From NCBI GenBank assembly GCA_026416515.1, contig JAOAEZ010000002.1:152573-216572 (forward strand): a stretch of DNA of 64,000 nt, read 5' to 3'. Below the pieces are notes generated by a model. The model was not told the origin of the DNA. It saw only the letters and a program-made list of their open reading frames with translations, and did not search any database. The number at the start of each line of letters is the position of its first letter. Position 1 is the stretch's first letter. Position numbers and translations under genes: made by a program. This document shows, piece by piece, positions 24,513 through 34,663 of the stretch. The DNA comes from Hydrogenophilus sp. (GTDB lineage Bacteria; Pseudomonadota; Gammaproteobacteria; Burkholderiales; Rhodocyclaceae).

Positions 24513-25886
24513 ATGGAGTTGGTTCTCGGTTTGGGGGTGAGCGGCGCAGCGATGGTGCGGTGGTTGCGAGCGCAGGGGAGAGAAGTGCGGGCGGCCGATT
24601 CGCGCCCGAGGCCTCCCGGCTTCTCGGAGTTGGCTGCCGCATGTCCAGGGGTGGAGTGGATTTTGGGGAGCGATTTCGGCGCGGAGTTGGTGCAGGGGGT
24701 AGAGCGAGTGTGGATTTCCCCCGGTTTACCAGGAGAGTTGCCGTGCGTACAGGCAGCAGAAGCGCGGGGGATGCCGGTGGGAGGAGAGTTGGCGCTTTTC
24801 GCGGAGGCGCACCGCAGGTTGGGAAATCAGATACCCGTGGTGGCGATTACCGGAACGAACGGTAAGAGCACGACCACAGCGTGGGTTGCCCATTTGTTGC
24901 AGACAGCAGGGTACGATGCACCGCCTTTGGGAAATTTCGGGGTGCCATTGCTGGCGGAGTGGTTGCGCCGCACAGAGAGCGATTTGCCACTTCCAAGGGT
25001 GTGGGTGGCAGAGGTGTCGAGTTTCCAGTTGGAGCGGGCGGGGGAGTTTACAGCCGATGTGGCTACCGTGTTGAACGTGACGACCGATCATCTCGATCGC
25101 CATGGGAGCTTCGCTGCTTACGCGGCCGCAAAGGGGCGGGTGTGGGTAGGGGCAAAATGGGTGGTGGCCCCCCGAGGGGATCCAGTGGTTGAGGGGTTGT
25201 TGCCTCCAGAGGGGCAGGTAGTGACTTTCGGGGTCGATCCCCCTCCGGAGGGGTCGGCTTGGGGGGTGGTGGTGAAAGAGGGCGAGGAGTGGTTGGCACA
25301 GGGGGAGAGATTGGTGGTGCCGGTGAGGCAGTTGCCGTTGAGAGGTCGCCATAATGTGACCAACGCTTTGGCAGCGCTGGCATTGGCAAGCGCGGCAGTG
25401 GGATGGGATGAACGCTTTAAAGAGGGGGTGACGTCGTTTAAGGGATTGCCCCACCGCTGTTCATGGGTGGCGACTCGCGCCGATGGGGTCCAGTTTGTGG
25501 AGGATTCTAAAGGGACGAATGTGGGGGCGACCGCTGCGGCGATCGCGTCGTTTACGACAGCAGTCCGTCTGTTGGCAGGAGGGGATGGTAAGGGACAGGA
25601 TTTTTCAGCGTTGGCGACCGCCGCAGTGGGCCGAGTGGCTTGTGCTTATCTGTTCGGCCGCGATGCAATCGCCATCGCTGCGGCGTTGAGGCAGGTGGGA
25701 GTGCCCAGTAGGGTGTTTACGTCGTTGGAGGAGGCGGTGGCAGCGGCTGCCGCAGAGGCGCACCCGGGCGAGGTGGTGCTGTTGTCGCCAGCGTGCGCGA
25801 GCTGGGATCAGTTCCGCGATTACCGCGAGCGAGCAGAGCGCTTCGTGGCTGCTGTTCATGGGTTGCTCGAGGGGAGGAGCGGGTGA
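24513..25886 (+). CDS. murD: MurD, UDP-MurNAc-L-Ala:D-Glu ligase
   Basis: A 457-residue Mur ligase adding D-glutamate. It starts directly with the dinucleotide-like UDP site (LVLGLGVSGAAMVRWL), then ISPGLPG, the ATP loop AITGTNGKSTTTAW, TDHLDRHGS, the C-domain signature FVEDSKGTNVGAT, and LLSPACASWDQF near the end. ATG 24513 lies six bases after mraY. Length is normal (E. coli 438). It overlaps ftsW through a GTGA. Confidence 0.96.
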   Translation: MELVLGLGVSGAAMVRWLRAQGREVRAADSRPRPPGFSELAAACPGVEWILGSDFGAELVQGVERVWISPGLPGELPCVQAAEARGMPVGGELALFAEAHRRLGNQIPVVAITGTNGKSTTTAWVAHLLQTAGYDAPPLGNFGVPLLAEWLRRTESDLPLPRVWVAEVSSFQLERAGEFTADVATVLNVTTDHLDRHGSFAAYAAAKGRVWVGAKWVVAPRGDPVVEGLLPPEGQVVTFGVDPPPEGSAWGVVVKEGEEWLAQGERLVVPVRQLPLRGRHNVTNALAALALASAAVGWDERFKEGVTSFKGLPHRCSWVATRADGVQFVEDSKGTNVGATAAAIASFTTAVRLLAGGDGKGQDFSALATAAVGRVACAYLFGRDAIAIAAALRQVGVPSRVFTSLEEAVAAAAAEAHPGEVVLLSPACASWDQFRDYRERAERFVAAVHGLLEGRSG

Positions 25887-27112
25887 GAACGGGGCAGCGA
25901 AGCTGGGGATGGTGGAGCAGGTGGAGGGGCGGAGGCGCAGGGGAGGTGGCGCCGCGCCTCTTTTTGCCTAAGGGGTGGCGTTTTCCATTCGATCAACCAG
26001 GAGAGCCAGATCCGTTGTTGCTGTGGCCGACGTTGCTGTTGACGGTGTGGGGGTTGGTGATGGTCTATTCGTCGAGTATCGCGATCGCTGATGCGGGGAG
26101 CGAGGGTAATCCGTGGTTCTATTTGGTTCGCCAGCTTCTTTTCGCAGGAGTAGGATTGGCGGCGGGGTGGTGGGTCTACCGCTTGCCAATGGGATGGTGG
26201 CACGATCGGGCAGTGTGGCTCTTCGGGACGGCGACATTGTTGCTGCTCTTGGTGCTGGTTCCGAAGGTGGGTAAAGAGGTCAACAACGCTCAGCGATGGA
26301 TCGCTCTCGGCCCGCTGAACGTCCAGCCTTCGGAGATCATGAAGTTCGCGATGGCCCTTTTCGCAGCTCACTATACCGTGCACCGCTTTCCCTTTATGGG
26401 GAGTTTCGTGCGCGGTTTTTTGCCGTTGGCGACCGTCGTGGTGGGAATCGGGGCATTGCTGCTGTTACAGCCAGATTTCGGCGCGTTGGTGGTGATCTCG
26501 GTGATCGCATTCGGGGTTCTTTTTTTGGGTGGATTGAATTTGCGAATTTTTGCGGCATTGGTGGTGGTGGCAACGACAGCGTTGGGGGTATTGGTGGCGA
26601 TTTCTCCTTACCGAATGGCGCGGTTTATGGCTTTTTTGGATCCATGGGCCGATCCGTTGGGAAAGGGATACCAGTTGACCCATGCATTGATCGCTTTCGG
26701 CCGCGGTGAGTGGTTCGGGGTGGGATTGGGAGCGAGTATCGAGAAGTTGTTCTATTTGCCCGAGGCTCATACCGACTTTATCTTGGCAGTGATCGCTGAG
26801 GAGTTGGGATGGGTGGGGGTGACAGGGTGCGCGGCGTTGTTTTCTGTGTTGATTTGGCGAATTTTCATAGTGGGACGACAGTTGGTACGCATCGAGCGCT
26901 ATTTCGAGGGATTGGCAGTGTCGGGGATCGGGATTTGGTTGGGGGTGCAGACGTTGATCAATATGGGGGTGAATGTGGGATTGCTGCCGACAAAGGGGTT
27001 GACGTTGCCCTTTATGAGCTACGGAGGGTCGGCATTGGTGATGAATTTGGTGGCTATCGCTTTTGTGCTGCGCGCGGAGTGGGAGGGACGGCAAGCATGC
27101 CGAACGGGGTAG
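25883..27112 (+). CDS. ftsW: FtsW, septal peptidoglycan glycosyltransferase
   Basis: A 409-residue SEDS-family protein with about ten transmembrane helices; with FtsI it polymerises septal glycan from lipid II. Motifs: VMVYSSSIAIAD, NNAQRWIALGPLNVQPSEIMKF, the essential-Asp region LLLQPDFGALVV, HALIAFGRGEWFGVGLGAS, PEAHTDFILAVIAEELG and TKGLTLPFMSYGGSAL. The start is GTG 25883 (GTGA overlap with murD) after GGGGAGGAGC, giving a basic, Trp-rich cytoplasmic N-terminus; an upstream frame extension lies inside murD. Confidence 0.95.
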   Translation: MRTGQRSWGWWSRWRGGGAGEVAPRLFLPKGWRFPFDQPGEPDPLLLWPTLLLTVWGLVMVYSSSIAIADAGSEGNPWFYLVRQLLFAGVGLAAGWWVYRLPMGWWHDRAVWLFGTATLLLLLVLVPKVGKEVNNAQRWIALGPLNVQPSEIMKFAMALFAAHYTVHRFPFMGSFVRGFLPLATVVVGIGALLLLQPDFGALVVISVIAFGVLFLGGLNLRIFAALVVVATTALGVLVAISPYRMARFMAFLDPWADPLGKGYQLTHALIAFGRGEWFGVGLGASIEKLFYLPEAHTDFILAVIAEELGWVGVTGCAALFSVLIWRIFIVGRQLVRIERYFEGLAVSGIGIWLGVQTLINMGVNVGLLPTKGLTLPFMSYGGSALVMNLVAIAFVLRAEWEGRQACRTG

Positions 27113-28164
27113 TGGTGGCAGTCGCCGCAGGCGGAACAGGGGGGCATGTGTTTCCCGCATTGGCCGTAGCAGAGGAGCTGCGGAGAGAGGGAGCAGGGGT
27201 GGTGTGGTTCGGAAACCGGGGGCGGGTGGAGGAGCGGGTAGCAGAGAGAGCGGCAATTCCATTCGTCGATTTGGCTTTTGCTCAGGTGCGCGGCCAAGGA
27301 TGGCGCCGATGGGGGACATTGCCTGTTTCATTGCTGAGGGCAATGGCGCGGGCAGGAGGAGCGATCCGGGCGCATAGGATCCAGGTGGTGGCGGGGTTCG
27401 GCGGTTATGCGTCAGTGCCAGCGATTTTGGCGGCACGCAGCTTGGGAAGAGGGACGGTGATTCATGAGCAGAACGCGCGAGCAGGGTTGGCTAACCGATG
27501 GTTGGCGCGATTGAGTTCGCGCGTGTTGGTGGGGTTCCCGGCGACGTTGCCGCGAGGAGAGTGGGTGGGAAATCCGGTTCGCCGCGCCTTCGCCACCGTG
27601 CCACTGCCCGCCGCGCGCTTTGCAACGCGAACAGGGGCGTTGCAGTTGTTGGTGGTGGGGGGAAGCTTGGGCGCCCAGGCGCTTAACCGTTTGATGCCAC
27701 AGGCACTGGCGCGGATTCCCCCTCCGCAGCGACCGATAGTGGTGCACCAAACGGGCGAGGCTCATTGGGCAGAGACTGCAGCGGCTTACGAGAGGGCGGG
27801 TGTGAGCGCAGAGTGCGTGCGGTTTATCGAGGAGATGGCCGAGGCGCTGGCCGCAGCCGATGTGGTGGTGTGCCGCGCCGGAGCGATGACAGTGGCCGAG
27901 GTGACCGCGGTGGGGGTGGCGGCCCATTTTATCCCTTACCCCTTCGCCGCCGATGATCATCAGTGGGAGAACGCTGCCGCATTGGTGAGGGCAGGGGCGG
28001 CTTGGGCAACACGGGAGGCAGAGGCCAGCGCCGAAGGGTTGGCGGAGTGGCTCTCTTCATTGAGCCGCCCGCAGTTGTTGAGGATGGCGGAACGGGCGCG
28101 CTCTTTGGCTCGGTTGGAGGCAGGAAAAAAGATCGCCCAGACGATTTTGGAGGTCGTAGGATGA
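27097..28164 (+). CDS. murG: MurG, lipid II synthase (GlcNAc transferase)
   Basis: A 355-residue GT28 glycosyltransferase that adds GlcNAc to lipid I at the inner face of the membrane. Motifs: [19 protein letters not shown] (G-loop 1), [40 protein letters not shown] and the UDP-GlcNAc signature [18 protein letters not shown], with [15 protein letters not shown]. It lacks membrane spans, as expected for a peripheral protein. ATG 27097 lies 16 bases inside the ftsW end. Confidence 0.96.
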   Translation: MPNGVVVAVAAGGTGGHVFPALAVAEELRREGAGVVWFGNRGRVEERVAERAAIPFVDLAFAQVRGQGWRRWGTLPVSLLRAMARAGGAIRAHRIQVVAGFGGYASVPAILAARSLGRGTVIHEQNARAGLANRWLARLSSRVLVGFPATLPRGEWVGNPVRRAFATVPLPAARFATRTGALQLLVVGGSLGAQALNRLMPQALARIPPPQRPIVVHQTGEAHWAETAAAYERAGVSAECVRFIEEMAEALAAADVVVCRAGAMTVAEVTAVGVAAHFIPYPFAADDHQWENAAALVRAGAAWATREAEASAEGLAEWLSSLSRPQLLRMAERARSLARLEAGKKIAQTILEVVG

Positions 28165-29594
28165 AACATCGAGTCCGACGGGTTCATTTCGTCGGTGTGG
28201 GAGGGTCGGGGATGTGCGGCATCGCCGAGGTGCTGGCGCAGATGGGGTTTGCGGTGAGCGGTTCCGATAGGAGCGGGAGCGCTACCCTCGATCGCCTCGC
28301 CGCACTGGGAGTGCGCGTGGCCGTCGGCCACAATCCAGAACATGTGGCCGACGCCGATGTGGTGGTGGTTTCTTCGGCGATTCCAGAGGATAATGTGGAG
28401 GTGGTGGCGGCACGGCGGCGGGGAATTCCCGTAGTGCCGCGCGCTGAGATGTTGGCAGAACTGATGCGCTTCCGCCAGGGAATCGCGATCGCGGGTACCC
28501 ACGGGAAAACGACGACGACGTCATTGGTGGCAACGATTTTGGCCGAGGCAGGTCTCGACCCGACTTTCGTGGTGGGGGGAAGGGTCCTGTCGGCAGGGAG
28601 TAACGCGAGATTGGGAGCAGGAGAGTACTTGGTGGCTGAGGCCGATGAGTCAGATGCTTCTTTCCTTCAGTTGAACCCAGTGATGGCAGTGGTGACCAAT
28701 ATCGATAACGATCATATGGGGACGTACGGGTACGATTTCGAGCGGCTGAAGGCCCATTTCGTCGCTTTTCTCCACCGTTTGCCTTTTTGGGGGGTGGCAG
28801 TGTTGTGTTGGGACGATCCAGCCGTGCGAGAGGTGGCGAGCCGCGCCGGTCGAGTGGTGGTTTCCTATGGGTTCCATCCGGAGGCGATGGTGCGCGCCGA
28901 GGGAGTGCGGGTAAAAGGAGGAAAAACCTATTTTACGTTGGTCCGCCAGAATGGCGCCGAGAGTCGGGTGGAGGTGACAATGCGGTTGCTGGGGGAACAT
29001 AATGTGCAAAATGCGTTAGCAGCCGCCGCTGTGGCAAGCGAGCTGGGGGTGGGCGACGAGGCAATCGTCGCCGGTTTGGCCGCATTCCGGGGAGTGGCTC
29101 GCCGTTTCGAGTCACACGGGGTATTTTGTTTACCACGCGCCGACGGTGGGAGGGCGTGCGTGGCGTTGGTGGATGATTACGGCCACCACCCCCGCGAGTT
29201 GGCCGCTACCTTCGAGGCAGCTCGGTTGGCTTTCCCCGGCCGGCGAATAGTGGTGGTGTTCCAGCCCCACCGCTATACCCGTACACGCGATTGCTTGGAG
29301 GATTTCGCCCATGTGTTGTCGACGGTGGAGGCGTTGGTATTGACCGAGGTTTACGCGGCCGGCGAGGATCCTTTGCCAGCCGCCGATGGACGGGCTTTGG
29401 CGCAGGCGGTGCGCTTGCGGGGCCGCGTCGAGCCGCTCTTTGTCGAAACGGTGGAGGAGTTGCCAACCGCGTTGGCTTCGGTGGTGAGGGATGGAGATGT
29501 GGTGTTGGCGATGGGGGCCGGTTCGATTAGCCGCTTGCCACGGCTGCTCGCTGAGTTTCGGGTGGAGGAGGAGGCATGCGTATCGCCGTGTTGA
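28161..29594 (+). CDS. murC: MurC, UDP-MurNAc:L-Ala ligase
   Basis: A 477-residue Mur ligase that starts the stem peptide with L-alanine. Motifs: [29 protein letters not shown], the ATP loop [36 protein letters not shown] and [13 protein letters not shown] with [10 protein letters not shown]. The ATG overlaps the murG stop (ATGA). No murB is found next to it, so that step is encoded elsewhere. The 3' end overlaps ddl by 19 bases. Confidence 0.96.
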   Translation: MKHRVRRVHFVGVGGSGMCGIAEVLAQMGFAVSGSDRSGSATLDRLAALGVRVAVGHNPEHVADADVVVVSSAIPEDNVEVVAARRRGIPVVPRAEMLAELMRFRQGIAIAGTHGKTTTTSLVATILAEAGLDPTFVVGGRVLSAGSNARLGAGEYLVAEADESDASFLQLNPVMAVVTNIDNDHMGTYGYDFERLKAHFVAFLHRLPFWGVAVLCWDDPAVREVASRAGRVVVSYGFHPEAMVRAEGVRVKGGKTYFTLVRQNGAESRVEVTMRLLGEHNVQNALAAAAVASELGVGDEAIVAGLAAFRGVARRFESHGVFCLPRADGGRACVALVDDYGHHPRELAATFEAARLAFPGRRIVVVFQPHRYTRTRDCLEDFAHVLSTVEALVLTEVYAAGEDPLPAADGRALAQAVRLRGRVEPLFVETVEELPTALASVVRDGDVVLAMGAGSISRLPRLLAEFRVEEEACVSPC

Positions 29595-30499
29595 TGGGGG
29601 GGAATTCCGCCGAGCGCACGATTTCCCTGCGGTCTGGAGAGGCCGTGGCTATAGCATTGACGCGCTTGGGCCATGAGGTGATCCGGTTCGATCCGGCACG
29701 CCGTTCGTTGCTGGAGCTGGGAGAGGTAGGGGTTGATTTGGCATTTGTCGTACTGCATGGCCGCGGGGGAGAGGATGGTTCTTTACAGGCAATTTTGGAG
29801 TGGCTCACGATCCCTTATACGGGGAGCGGAGTATTGGCGAGCGCGTTGGCGATGGATAAATGGCGCAGCAAATTGATTTGGCAGGGGGCAGGGTTACCTG
29901 TGCTGCCTGGGTTTTTGATTGAGGAGCAGAGATGGCGAAACGACCGGGAGAGGGTAGTGGCGGCGTTGCGGCACCGGATCGACCCGCCGTGGTTTGTTAA
30001 GCCAGTGCACGAGGGTTCGAGCGTCGGCGCCGGAGGGGCCGAGAAGGAGGAACTTTTGATCGAGCAGGTCGAGAAGGCCCTCCAGTACGACAAAGAGGTG
30101 CTGGTGGAACGTTGGGTGCGCGGACGAGAGCTGACCGTGGCTTTCGTGGGGGAGACGATTTTGCCGATCGTCGAGATCGTCGCCCCCGGCGGGTGTTACG
30201 ATTTCTTCCATAAGTACGAGAGCGACGCGACCCGCTATCTTTGCCCAGCACCGCTGGCAGCGGAAATAACCGCTCAGGTCCAAAGGCTCGCTGAGGAGGC
30301 GCGCGCTACACTCGGCTGCAGCGGTTGGGGACGTCTCGACTTGCTGCTGGAGGGGGAGAAGATGTGGTTGCTCGAGATGAATACAGCTCCAGGAATGACC
30401 GACCACTCTTTGGTGCCATTGGCGGCCCAAGCGATGGGTTGGTCGTTCGATACCCTGTGCGCCGAGATTGTGGCGACAGCGGTGGGGCACAGCCGGTGA
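29576..30499 (+). CDS. ddl: D-alanine--D-alanine ligase
   Basis: A 307-residue ATP-grasp ligase making the D-Ala-D-Ala dipeptide used by MurF. Motifs: [62 protein letters not shown] and [17 protein letters not shown]. The match to DdlB-type ligases of dcw clusters is close. ATG 29576 lies within the murC 3' end. The LEMNTxPGMT region, where the second Mg ligand sits, is intact. Confidence 0.96.
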   Translation: MRIAVLMGGNSAERTISLRSGEAVAIALTRLGHEVIRFDPARRSLLELGEVGVDLAFVVLHGRGGEDGSLQAILEWLTIPYTGSGVLASALAMDKWRSKLIWQGAGLPVLPGFLIEEQRWRNDRERVVAALRHRIDPPWFVKPVHEGSSVGAGGAEKEELLIEQVEKALQYDKEVLVERWVRGRELTVAFVGETILPIVEIVAPGGCYDFFHKYESDATRYLCPAPLAAEITAQVQRLAEEARATLGCSGWGRLDLLLEGEKMWLLEMNTAPGMTDHSLVPLAAQAMGWSFDTLCAEIVATAVGHSR

Positions 30500-31275
30500 A
30501 CCAATGGAAGAGGACGACTTTTTGGGTTTGGGATTGGGGAACACGATTGGTTTTAGGAGGGCTTTTTGTGCTGTGGGGAGGGGTGATCGGCCCAGGGGTG
30601 ATGAATCGTTGGTTGCCGCCAGTGCGCGAGGTGGAGGTGCGGGTCGAGCAGGGGGGGAGTTTACTCGATGGGCGAGCGATCGAGGAGATTCTCTTGAGTC
30701 AGACAAGCCACCGACTGTTGTGGCAGGTCGATTTGTATACGCTGCGCCAGGCGTTGTTGGCAGTTCCTGCCGTGCGGGAGGTGCGATTGGAACGGGTGTG
30801 GCCCGATCGCTTGCTGGTGGTGCTGCGAGGACGAGAGCCTTTCCTGCGTTGGTACGATCCAGAAAACAGGACCTATTGGTGGCTCGACGAGACAGCGCGA
30901 CCTTTCCAGGGAGCCGTCGATCCTCGCGAGAGCGCGTTGCCGTTGGTGGTGGCTGAACGAGAGGCGATGGAGGGGGCATTGGCGCTGTTGTCGCTTTTGT
31001 TGAGTGAAATGCCCGCCGGTTGGCGATTGAAGGAGCTGCGCTTTTCCACATTGGGAGCAGTGACGATCGAGTGGGAGGGTAAAGGAGAGTGGCGGTTGGG
31101 CCGAGTCCCGTCAGCCGCCGCAGCCGTTCAGAGGGTGCGCTGGTTACGCCAGCAGTGGGATCAGTTGGTCGCCATCTTGGGCAGACCACCCGCCGCCGTC
31201 GATCTGCGGTATGAGCGAGCTTTCGCGGTGGAGGTCGGAGAAGGGGAAACCGCGGTTCAGGAAGGAGTGCGATGA
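30496..31275 (+). CDS. ftsQ: FtsQ, divisome protein
   Basis: A 259-residue bitopic protein with a short cytoplasmic N-terminus, one membrane helix (about 17-36), a POTRA domain (VREVEVRVEQGGSLLDGRAIEEILLSQT...) and a beta domain with LERVWPDRLLVVLRGREPFLRW, the FtsQ signature. It links early and late division proteins through FtsB/FtsL. The GTG start overlaps the ddl stop, and the end overlaps ftsA (ATGA). Confidence 0.93.
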   Translation: MNQWKRTTFWVWDWGTRLVLGGLFVLWGGVIGPGVMNRWLPPVREVEVRVEQGGSLLDGRAIEEILLSQTSHRLLWQVDLYTLRQALLAVPAVREVRLERVWPDRLLVVLRGREPFLRWYDPENRTYWWLDETARPFQGAVDPRESALPLVVAEREAMEGALALLSLLLSEMPAGWRLKELRFSTLGAVTIEWEGKGEWRLGRVPSAAAAVQRVRWLRQQWDQLVAILGRPPAAVDLRYERAFAVEVGEGETAVQEGVR

Positions 31276-32492
31276 GGTTGGAGACGCGGGGGTCGGTATT
31301 GGCTTTGGATGTGGGAACGACGAAGTCGGTGGCGGTTTTGGCACGGCCCCGCTTGGGAGGGGGGGTCGATGTATTGACCTTGGTCGAAACGCCAACCGGG
31401 GGCGGATTGCGAGAGGGGGTGATCGTAAACTTCGAAGCGACGCTGGTGGCCCTGCGACGGTTGGGAGAAATGGTTCGGGAACAGTTCGATGGGCAACCGA
31501 GCGAGGTGCGCGCGACGATCTCAGGGAACCATATCGATAGCGTCGATGGGAGCGGCGCGATCGCGATCCGCAGGGGGGAGGTGGCACCGGGTGAGGTGGC
31601 TAAGGTGTTGAACTCCGCCCGCACGGTTCCGTTGCCTTCCGACCGCCAATTGCTCCATGCGTTGGTGCAGGAGTTTCAGTTGGATGAGATCGGGGGAATC
31701 GTCGATCCGATCGGTATGAACGGCCGACGGTTGAGCGTACGCGTCCATCTGGTAACAGGGGGTAAAACCCCTACCCAGAATTTGGTGAAGGCGGTCCGCC
31801 ATGCAGGGTTCGATTTGACAATGTTGATGGCCCAGGGATTGGCGTCCGCACACGCGGTGCTGACCGAGGAGGAGAAACAGTTGGGAGTGATTTTGCTCGA
31901 TCTGGGAGGAGGAACGACCGACGTGGTGGTGGTGACTGGCGGGGCAGTGCGGTTGGTGCGAGCTATTGCGTTGGGGGGAGAGCATCTGTCCCACGAGGTG
32001 GCAATCGGTTTGCGAGCACCCCTTAGTGAGGCCGAGACAATCAAATGCCAGTGGGGGGCGGCTTCCTACCAGTGGGTCTCCCCTCATGAGGTGATCGAGG
32101 TTCATCCGATCGGCGATCGACCAGTACGTCATCTGGCCCGCCAACGCTTGGTCGATTTGGTTCATCCTTTCGCCGAGCATTTGCTGGGAGAGGCTTACGA
32201 GATGGTGAAGGTCTCCGGGTTGGAGGGGGAGATCGGGGCAGGGGTGGTGTTGACCGGAGGAATGGCTAAGTTAAACGGGTTGGTCGATCTTGCAGAGGAG
32301 ATCTTCGGAATGCCGGCGCGGTTGGGAATTCCTTACTTCGGCGGCGTCGATTCACGCTGGGAGGATCCCGCTTACGCGGCAGTTTGCGGTTTGCTTTACG
32401 ATTGGGGAGGCGTGCCGCTGGATCGACCTCGATTTTCCTTGGGGGATTGGTTCTTGAGAGCGTTGGGCTTTTTTTCTGAGGAGAAACGGTGA
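31272..32492 (+). CDS. ftsA: FtsA, actin-like Z-ring membrane anchor
   Basis: A 406-residue actin-fold ATPase that ties FtsZ to the membrane. Motifs: LALDVGTTKSVAVL (phosphate 1), EFQLDEIGGIVDPIGMNGRRL in the 1C domain, GVILLDLGGGTTDVVVV (phosphate 2) and VVLTGGMAKLNGLVDLAEE (adenosine). The C-terminus, DWFLRALGFFSEEKR, is an amphipathic membrane-targeting helix. Length is close to E. coli FtsA (420). Confidence 0.96.
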   Translation: MRLETRGSVLALDVGTTKSVAVLARPRLGGGVDVLTLVETPTGGGLREGVIVNFEATLVALRRLGEMVREQFDGQPSEVRATISGNHIDSVDGSGAIAIRRGEVAPGEVAKVLNSARTVPLPSDRQLLHALVQEFQLDEIGGIVDPIGMNGRRLSVRVHLVTGGKTPTQNLVKAVRHAGFDLTMLMAQGLASAHAVLTEEEKQLGVILLDLGGGTTDVVVVTGGAVRLVRAIALGGEHLSHEVAIGLRAPLSEAETIKCQWGAASYQWVSPHEVIEVHPIGDRPVRHLARQRLVDLVHPFAEHLLGEAYEMVKVSGLEGEIGAGVVLTGGMAKLNGLVDLAEEIFGMPARLGIPYFGGVDSRWEDPAYAAVCGLLYDWGGVPLDRPRFSLGDWFLRALGFFSEEKR

Positions 32493-32513
32493 GCCAGTGG
32501 ATAGGGTTTGCGG

Positions 32514-32519
32514 TACAAT
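32514..32519 (+). promoter_or_regulatory. Candidate -10 for an internal ftsZ promoter
   Basis: TACAAT lies in the only real gap (51 bases) between ftsA and ftsZ. Transcription would begin near 32526, leaving an 18-base leader that holds the GGGAGG ribosome binding site. No convincing -35 is seen at 16-18 bases. Extra ftsZ promoters near the end of dcw clusters are common. Confidence 0.4.
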
Positions 32520-32543
32520 AGGTCTACTATTGGGAGGTTGCCG

Positions 32544-33710
32544 ATGAGCTTGCATGCGTTGGAAGAGGTTAAACCGGATGCGGAATCTAAAACGGTGATC
32601 CGCGTGCTGGGAATAGGGGGAGCCGGGTGTAACGCGGTGGATCATATGATCCGCGAGGGAGTGGGGGGGGTCGATTTCGTGGCGGTAAATACCGACGCTC
32701 AGGCGTTGGAGCGCTCCTGCGCCACCCGAAAGATCCAGCTCGGCCATAGCGGGTTGGGAGCAGGGTCGAAACCGGAGGCGGGACGAGAGGCGGCGTACGA
32801 GAGCCGCGACGCGATCGCTGCGGCTTTGGAGGGGGCCCATATGGTCTTCTTAACCGCCGGGATGGGGGGGGGAACCGGTACCGGCGCAACACCCGTCATC
32901 GCCGAGATCGCTAAACAGATGGGGATCTTGACGGTGGCAGTGGTTACGAAGCCATTCGAGTTTGAGAACCGGGATCGGGTCGCCGAGAGCGGAATCGAGG
33001 AGTTGACCCGCCACGTCGATTCGTTGATCGTGGTCCTGAACGACCGTTTGCTCGAGGTCTACGGCGAGGATGCGACCTTCGAGGAGTGTTTCAAAGCGGC
33101 CGATAACGTGCTCAAAAACGCCGTGGCGGGGATCGCTGAAATCATCAACGTCCCTGGAATTGTGAATGTCGATTTTCAGGATGTGCGTACCGCCATGGCG
33201 GAGATGGGGCGAGCGATGATGGGATCGGCCGAGGCTTCTGGCCCAGAACGCGCCCGAATCGCCGCTGAACAGGCAGCAGTAAGCCCTTTGTTGGAGGGGA
33301 CTGAGTTATCAGGCGCCCGTTGCGTGTTGATTAACTTTACCGCAAGCCGCGCTTCGTTGAAGATGAGCGAGGTGCGGTCGGCAGTCCATGCGATCCGGGG
33401 GTTCGCCGCACCTGAGGCTTTTGTGAAGTACGGGGCAGTGTTCGACGATTCGATGGAGGATCGTTTACGGGTGACGATCGTGGCCACCGGCCTTGGAGTC
33501 GGACGCCGACCAACGGCGAGCTCGGAGGTCGCGGGTGAGAGCGCCACAGCAGTCCGTCAGGGGTGGGGGACAACACCGATCCAGCCCGCACCACTGCGCT
33601 CAGCACGAGTAAACGGGCGCAATGTGTTGCGAGCTTTGTCAGAGGGGTTGGGCCGAGGTAACGAGAGATCGCCGACAATTCCCCATTATCTGCGCCGCTC
33701 CGACGATTGA
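32544..33710 (+). CDS. ftsZ: FtsZ, tubulin-like division GTPase
   Basis: A 388-residue GTPase that polymerises into the Z ring. Motifs: VIRVLGIGGAGCNAVDHMI, FVAVNTDAQAL, the tubulin signature GMGGGTGTGATPVIA, and the T7 loop NVDFQDVRTAM. A linker rich in Ala, Arg and Gly leads to the C-terminal peptide TIPHYLRRSDD, a variant of the DIPxFLRKQ segment that binds FtsA and ZipA. The start is ATG 32544 after GGGAGG; a 12-residue longer frame exists but has no ribosome binding site. Confidence 0.97.
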   Translation: MSLHALEEVKPDAESKTVIRVLGIGGAGCNAVDHMIREGVGGVDFVAVNTDAQALERSCATRKIQLGHSGLGAGSKPEAGREAAYESRDAIAAALEGAHMVFLTAGMGGGTGTGATPVIAEIAKQMGILTVAVVTKPFEFENRDRVAESGIEELTRHVDSLIVVLNDRLLEVYGEDATFEECFKAADNVLKNAVAGIAEIINVPGIVNVDFQDVRTAMAEMGRAMMGSAEASGPERARIAAEQAAVSPLLEGTELSGARCVLINFTASRASLKMSEVRSAVHAIRGFAAPEAFVKYGAVFDDSMEDRLRVTIVATGLGVGRRPTASSEVAGESATAVRQGWGTTPIQPAPLRSARVNGRNVLRALSEGLGRGNERSPTIPHYLRRSDD

Positions 33711-33721
33711 GGAGCGACGGA

Positions 33722-34663
33722 GTGGAACGTCAGCAGACCGTGGCCCGCTCGGTTGGGGTGGTGGGGATCGGTCTTCATACCGGAAGAAAGGTGGCGTTGA
33801 GACTTCACCCCGCCCCGCCAGGGACAGGGGTGCGCTTGGTGCGGGTCGATTGCACACCGCCTGTGGAGATCGCCCTGCGCGCCGAGACAGTGACGATGAC
33901 ACGATTGTGTACAGGGGTGGCTCAGAATGGGGTTTCCATCGCTACAGTCGAACATCTTTTGTCGGCGTTGAGCGGGGTCGGGGTGGATAATGTGATCGTT
34001 GAGGTGGACGGCCCCGAGGTGCCGATTATGGATGGGAGCGCAGCCCCCTTTGTGTGGTTGCTGGAAGAGGCAGGGTTGGCTCTTCAGGAGCCTCCGCGCC
34101 GCTTTTTGCGCGTGGTGAAGCCGGTGAAGGTGGTGGAGGAGGGTCGGTGGGCTTGCCTTTCCCCCTACGATGGGTTTCGGGTGACCTTTACGATCGATTT
34201 TTCCCATCCGGCAATCCGCGCGTCGGGTTGCTCGGTGTCGTTCGAGAGAGGGAAAGAGGATTACTTGGCCGCTATCGGCCGAGCGCGTACCTTTGGGTTT
34301 GTCCATGAGGTGGAGGCGTTGCGGGGGATGGGATTGGCGCGCGGGGGAAGCTTCGAGAATGCGATCGTATTGGATGAGTTTCGCGTGTTGAACCCCGAGG
34401 GGTTGCGCTATTCCGACGAGTTCGCCCGCCATAAGGTGCTCGACGCGATCGGCGACTTGGCGGTGGCGGGCGCACCTTTGTTGGCCCATTACGAGGGGTA
34501 TAAGAGCGGCCATGCGTTGAATAACCGCTTACTGCGCGCGTTGATGGCCGATCCGAGCGCGTGGGTGTGGACGGAGGAAGAGCCTGAGAGGGTACAGAAG
34601 AGGTACAGCCGAGGATTTGGCCGTGTGGCCGCGGCATGCTCCTGGGCTTTGGGAAAAGGATGA
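33722..34663 (+). CDS. lpxC: LpxC, UDP-3-O-acyl-GlcNAc deacetylase
   Basis: A 313-residue zinc deacetylase, the committed step of lipid A synthesis, which shows that the organism makes lipopolysaccharide. Motifs: VGIGLHTGRKV, ATVEHLLSAL (zinc His), IMDGSAAPF, RTFGFVHEVEAL and HKVLDAIGDLAVAG (zinc His and Asp), GHALNNRLLRAL. The start GTG 33722 is preceded by GAGGAG. It follows ftsZ by 11 bases, the usual place after the dcw cluster. Confidence 0.95.
   Translation: MERQQTVARSVGVVGIGLHTGRKVALRLHPAPPGTGVRLVRVDCTPPVEIALRAETVTMTRLCTGVAQNGVSIATVEHLLSALSGVGVDNVIVEVDGPEVPIMDGSAAPFVWLLEEAGLALQEPPRRFLRVVKPVKVVEEGRWACLSPYDGFRVTFTIDFSHPAIRASGCSVSFERGKEDYLAAIGRARTFGFVHEVEALRGMGLARGGSFENAIVLDEFRVLNPEGLRYSDEFARHKVLDAIGDLAVAGAPLLAHYEGYKSGHALNNRLLRALMADPSAWVWTEEEPERVQKRYSRGFGRVAAACSWALGKG

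Noticed and set aside
29894-31624. 576-codon minus-strand open frame across ddl and ftsQ
   Set aside because: Antisense to ddl, ftsQ and ftsA; Pro/Arg/Ser-rich composition is that of a shadow frame caused by G bias.
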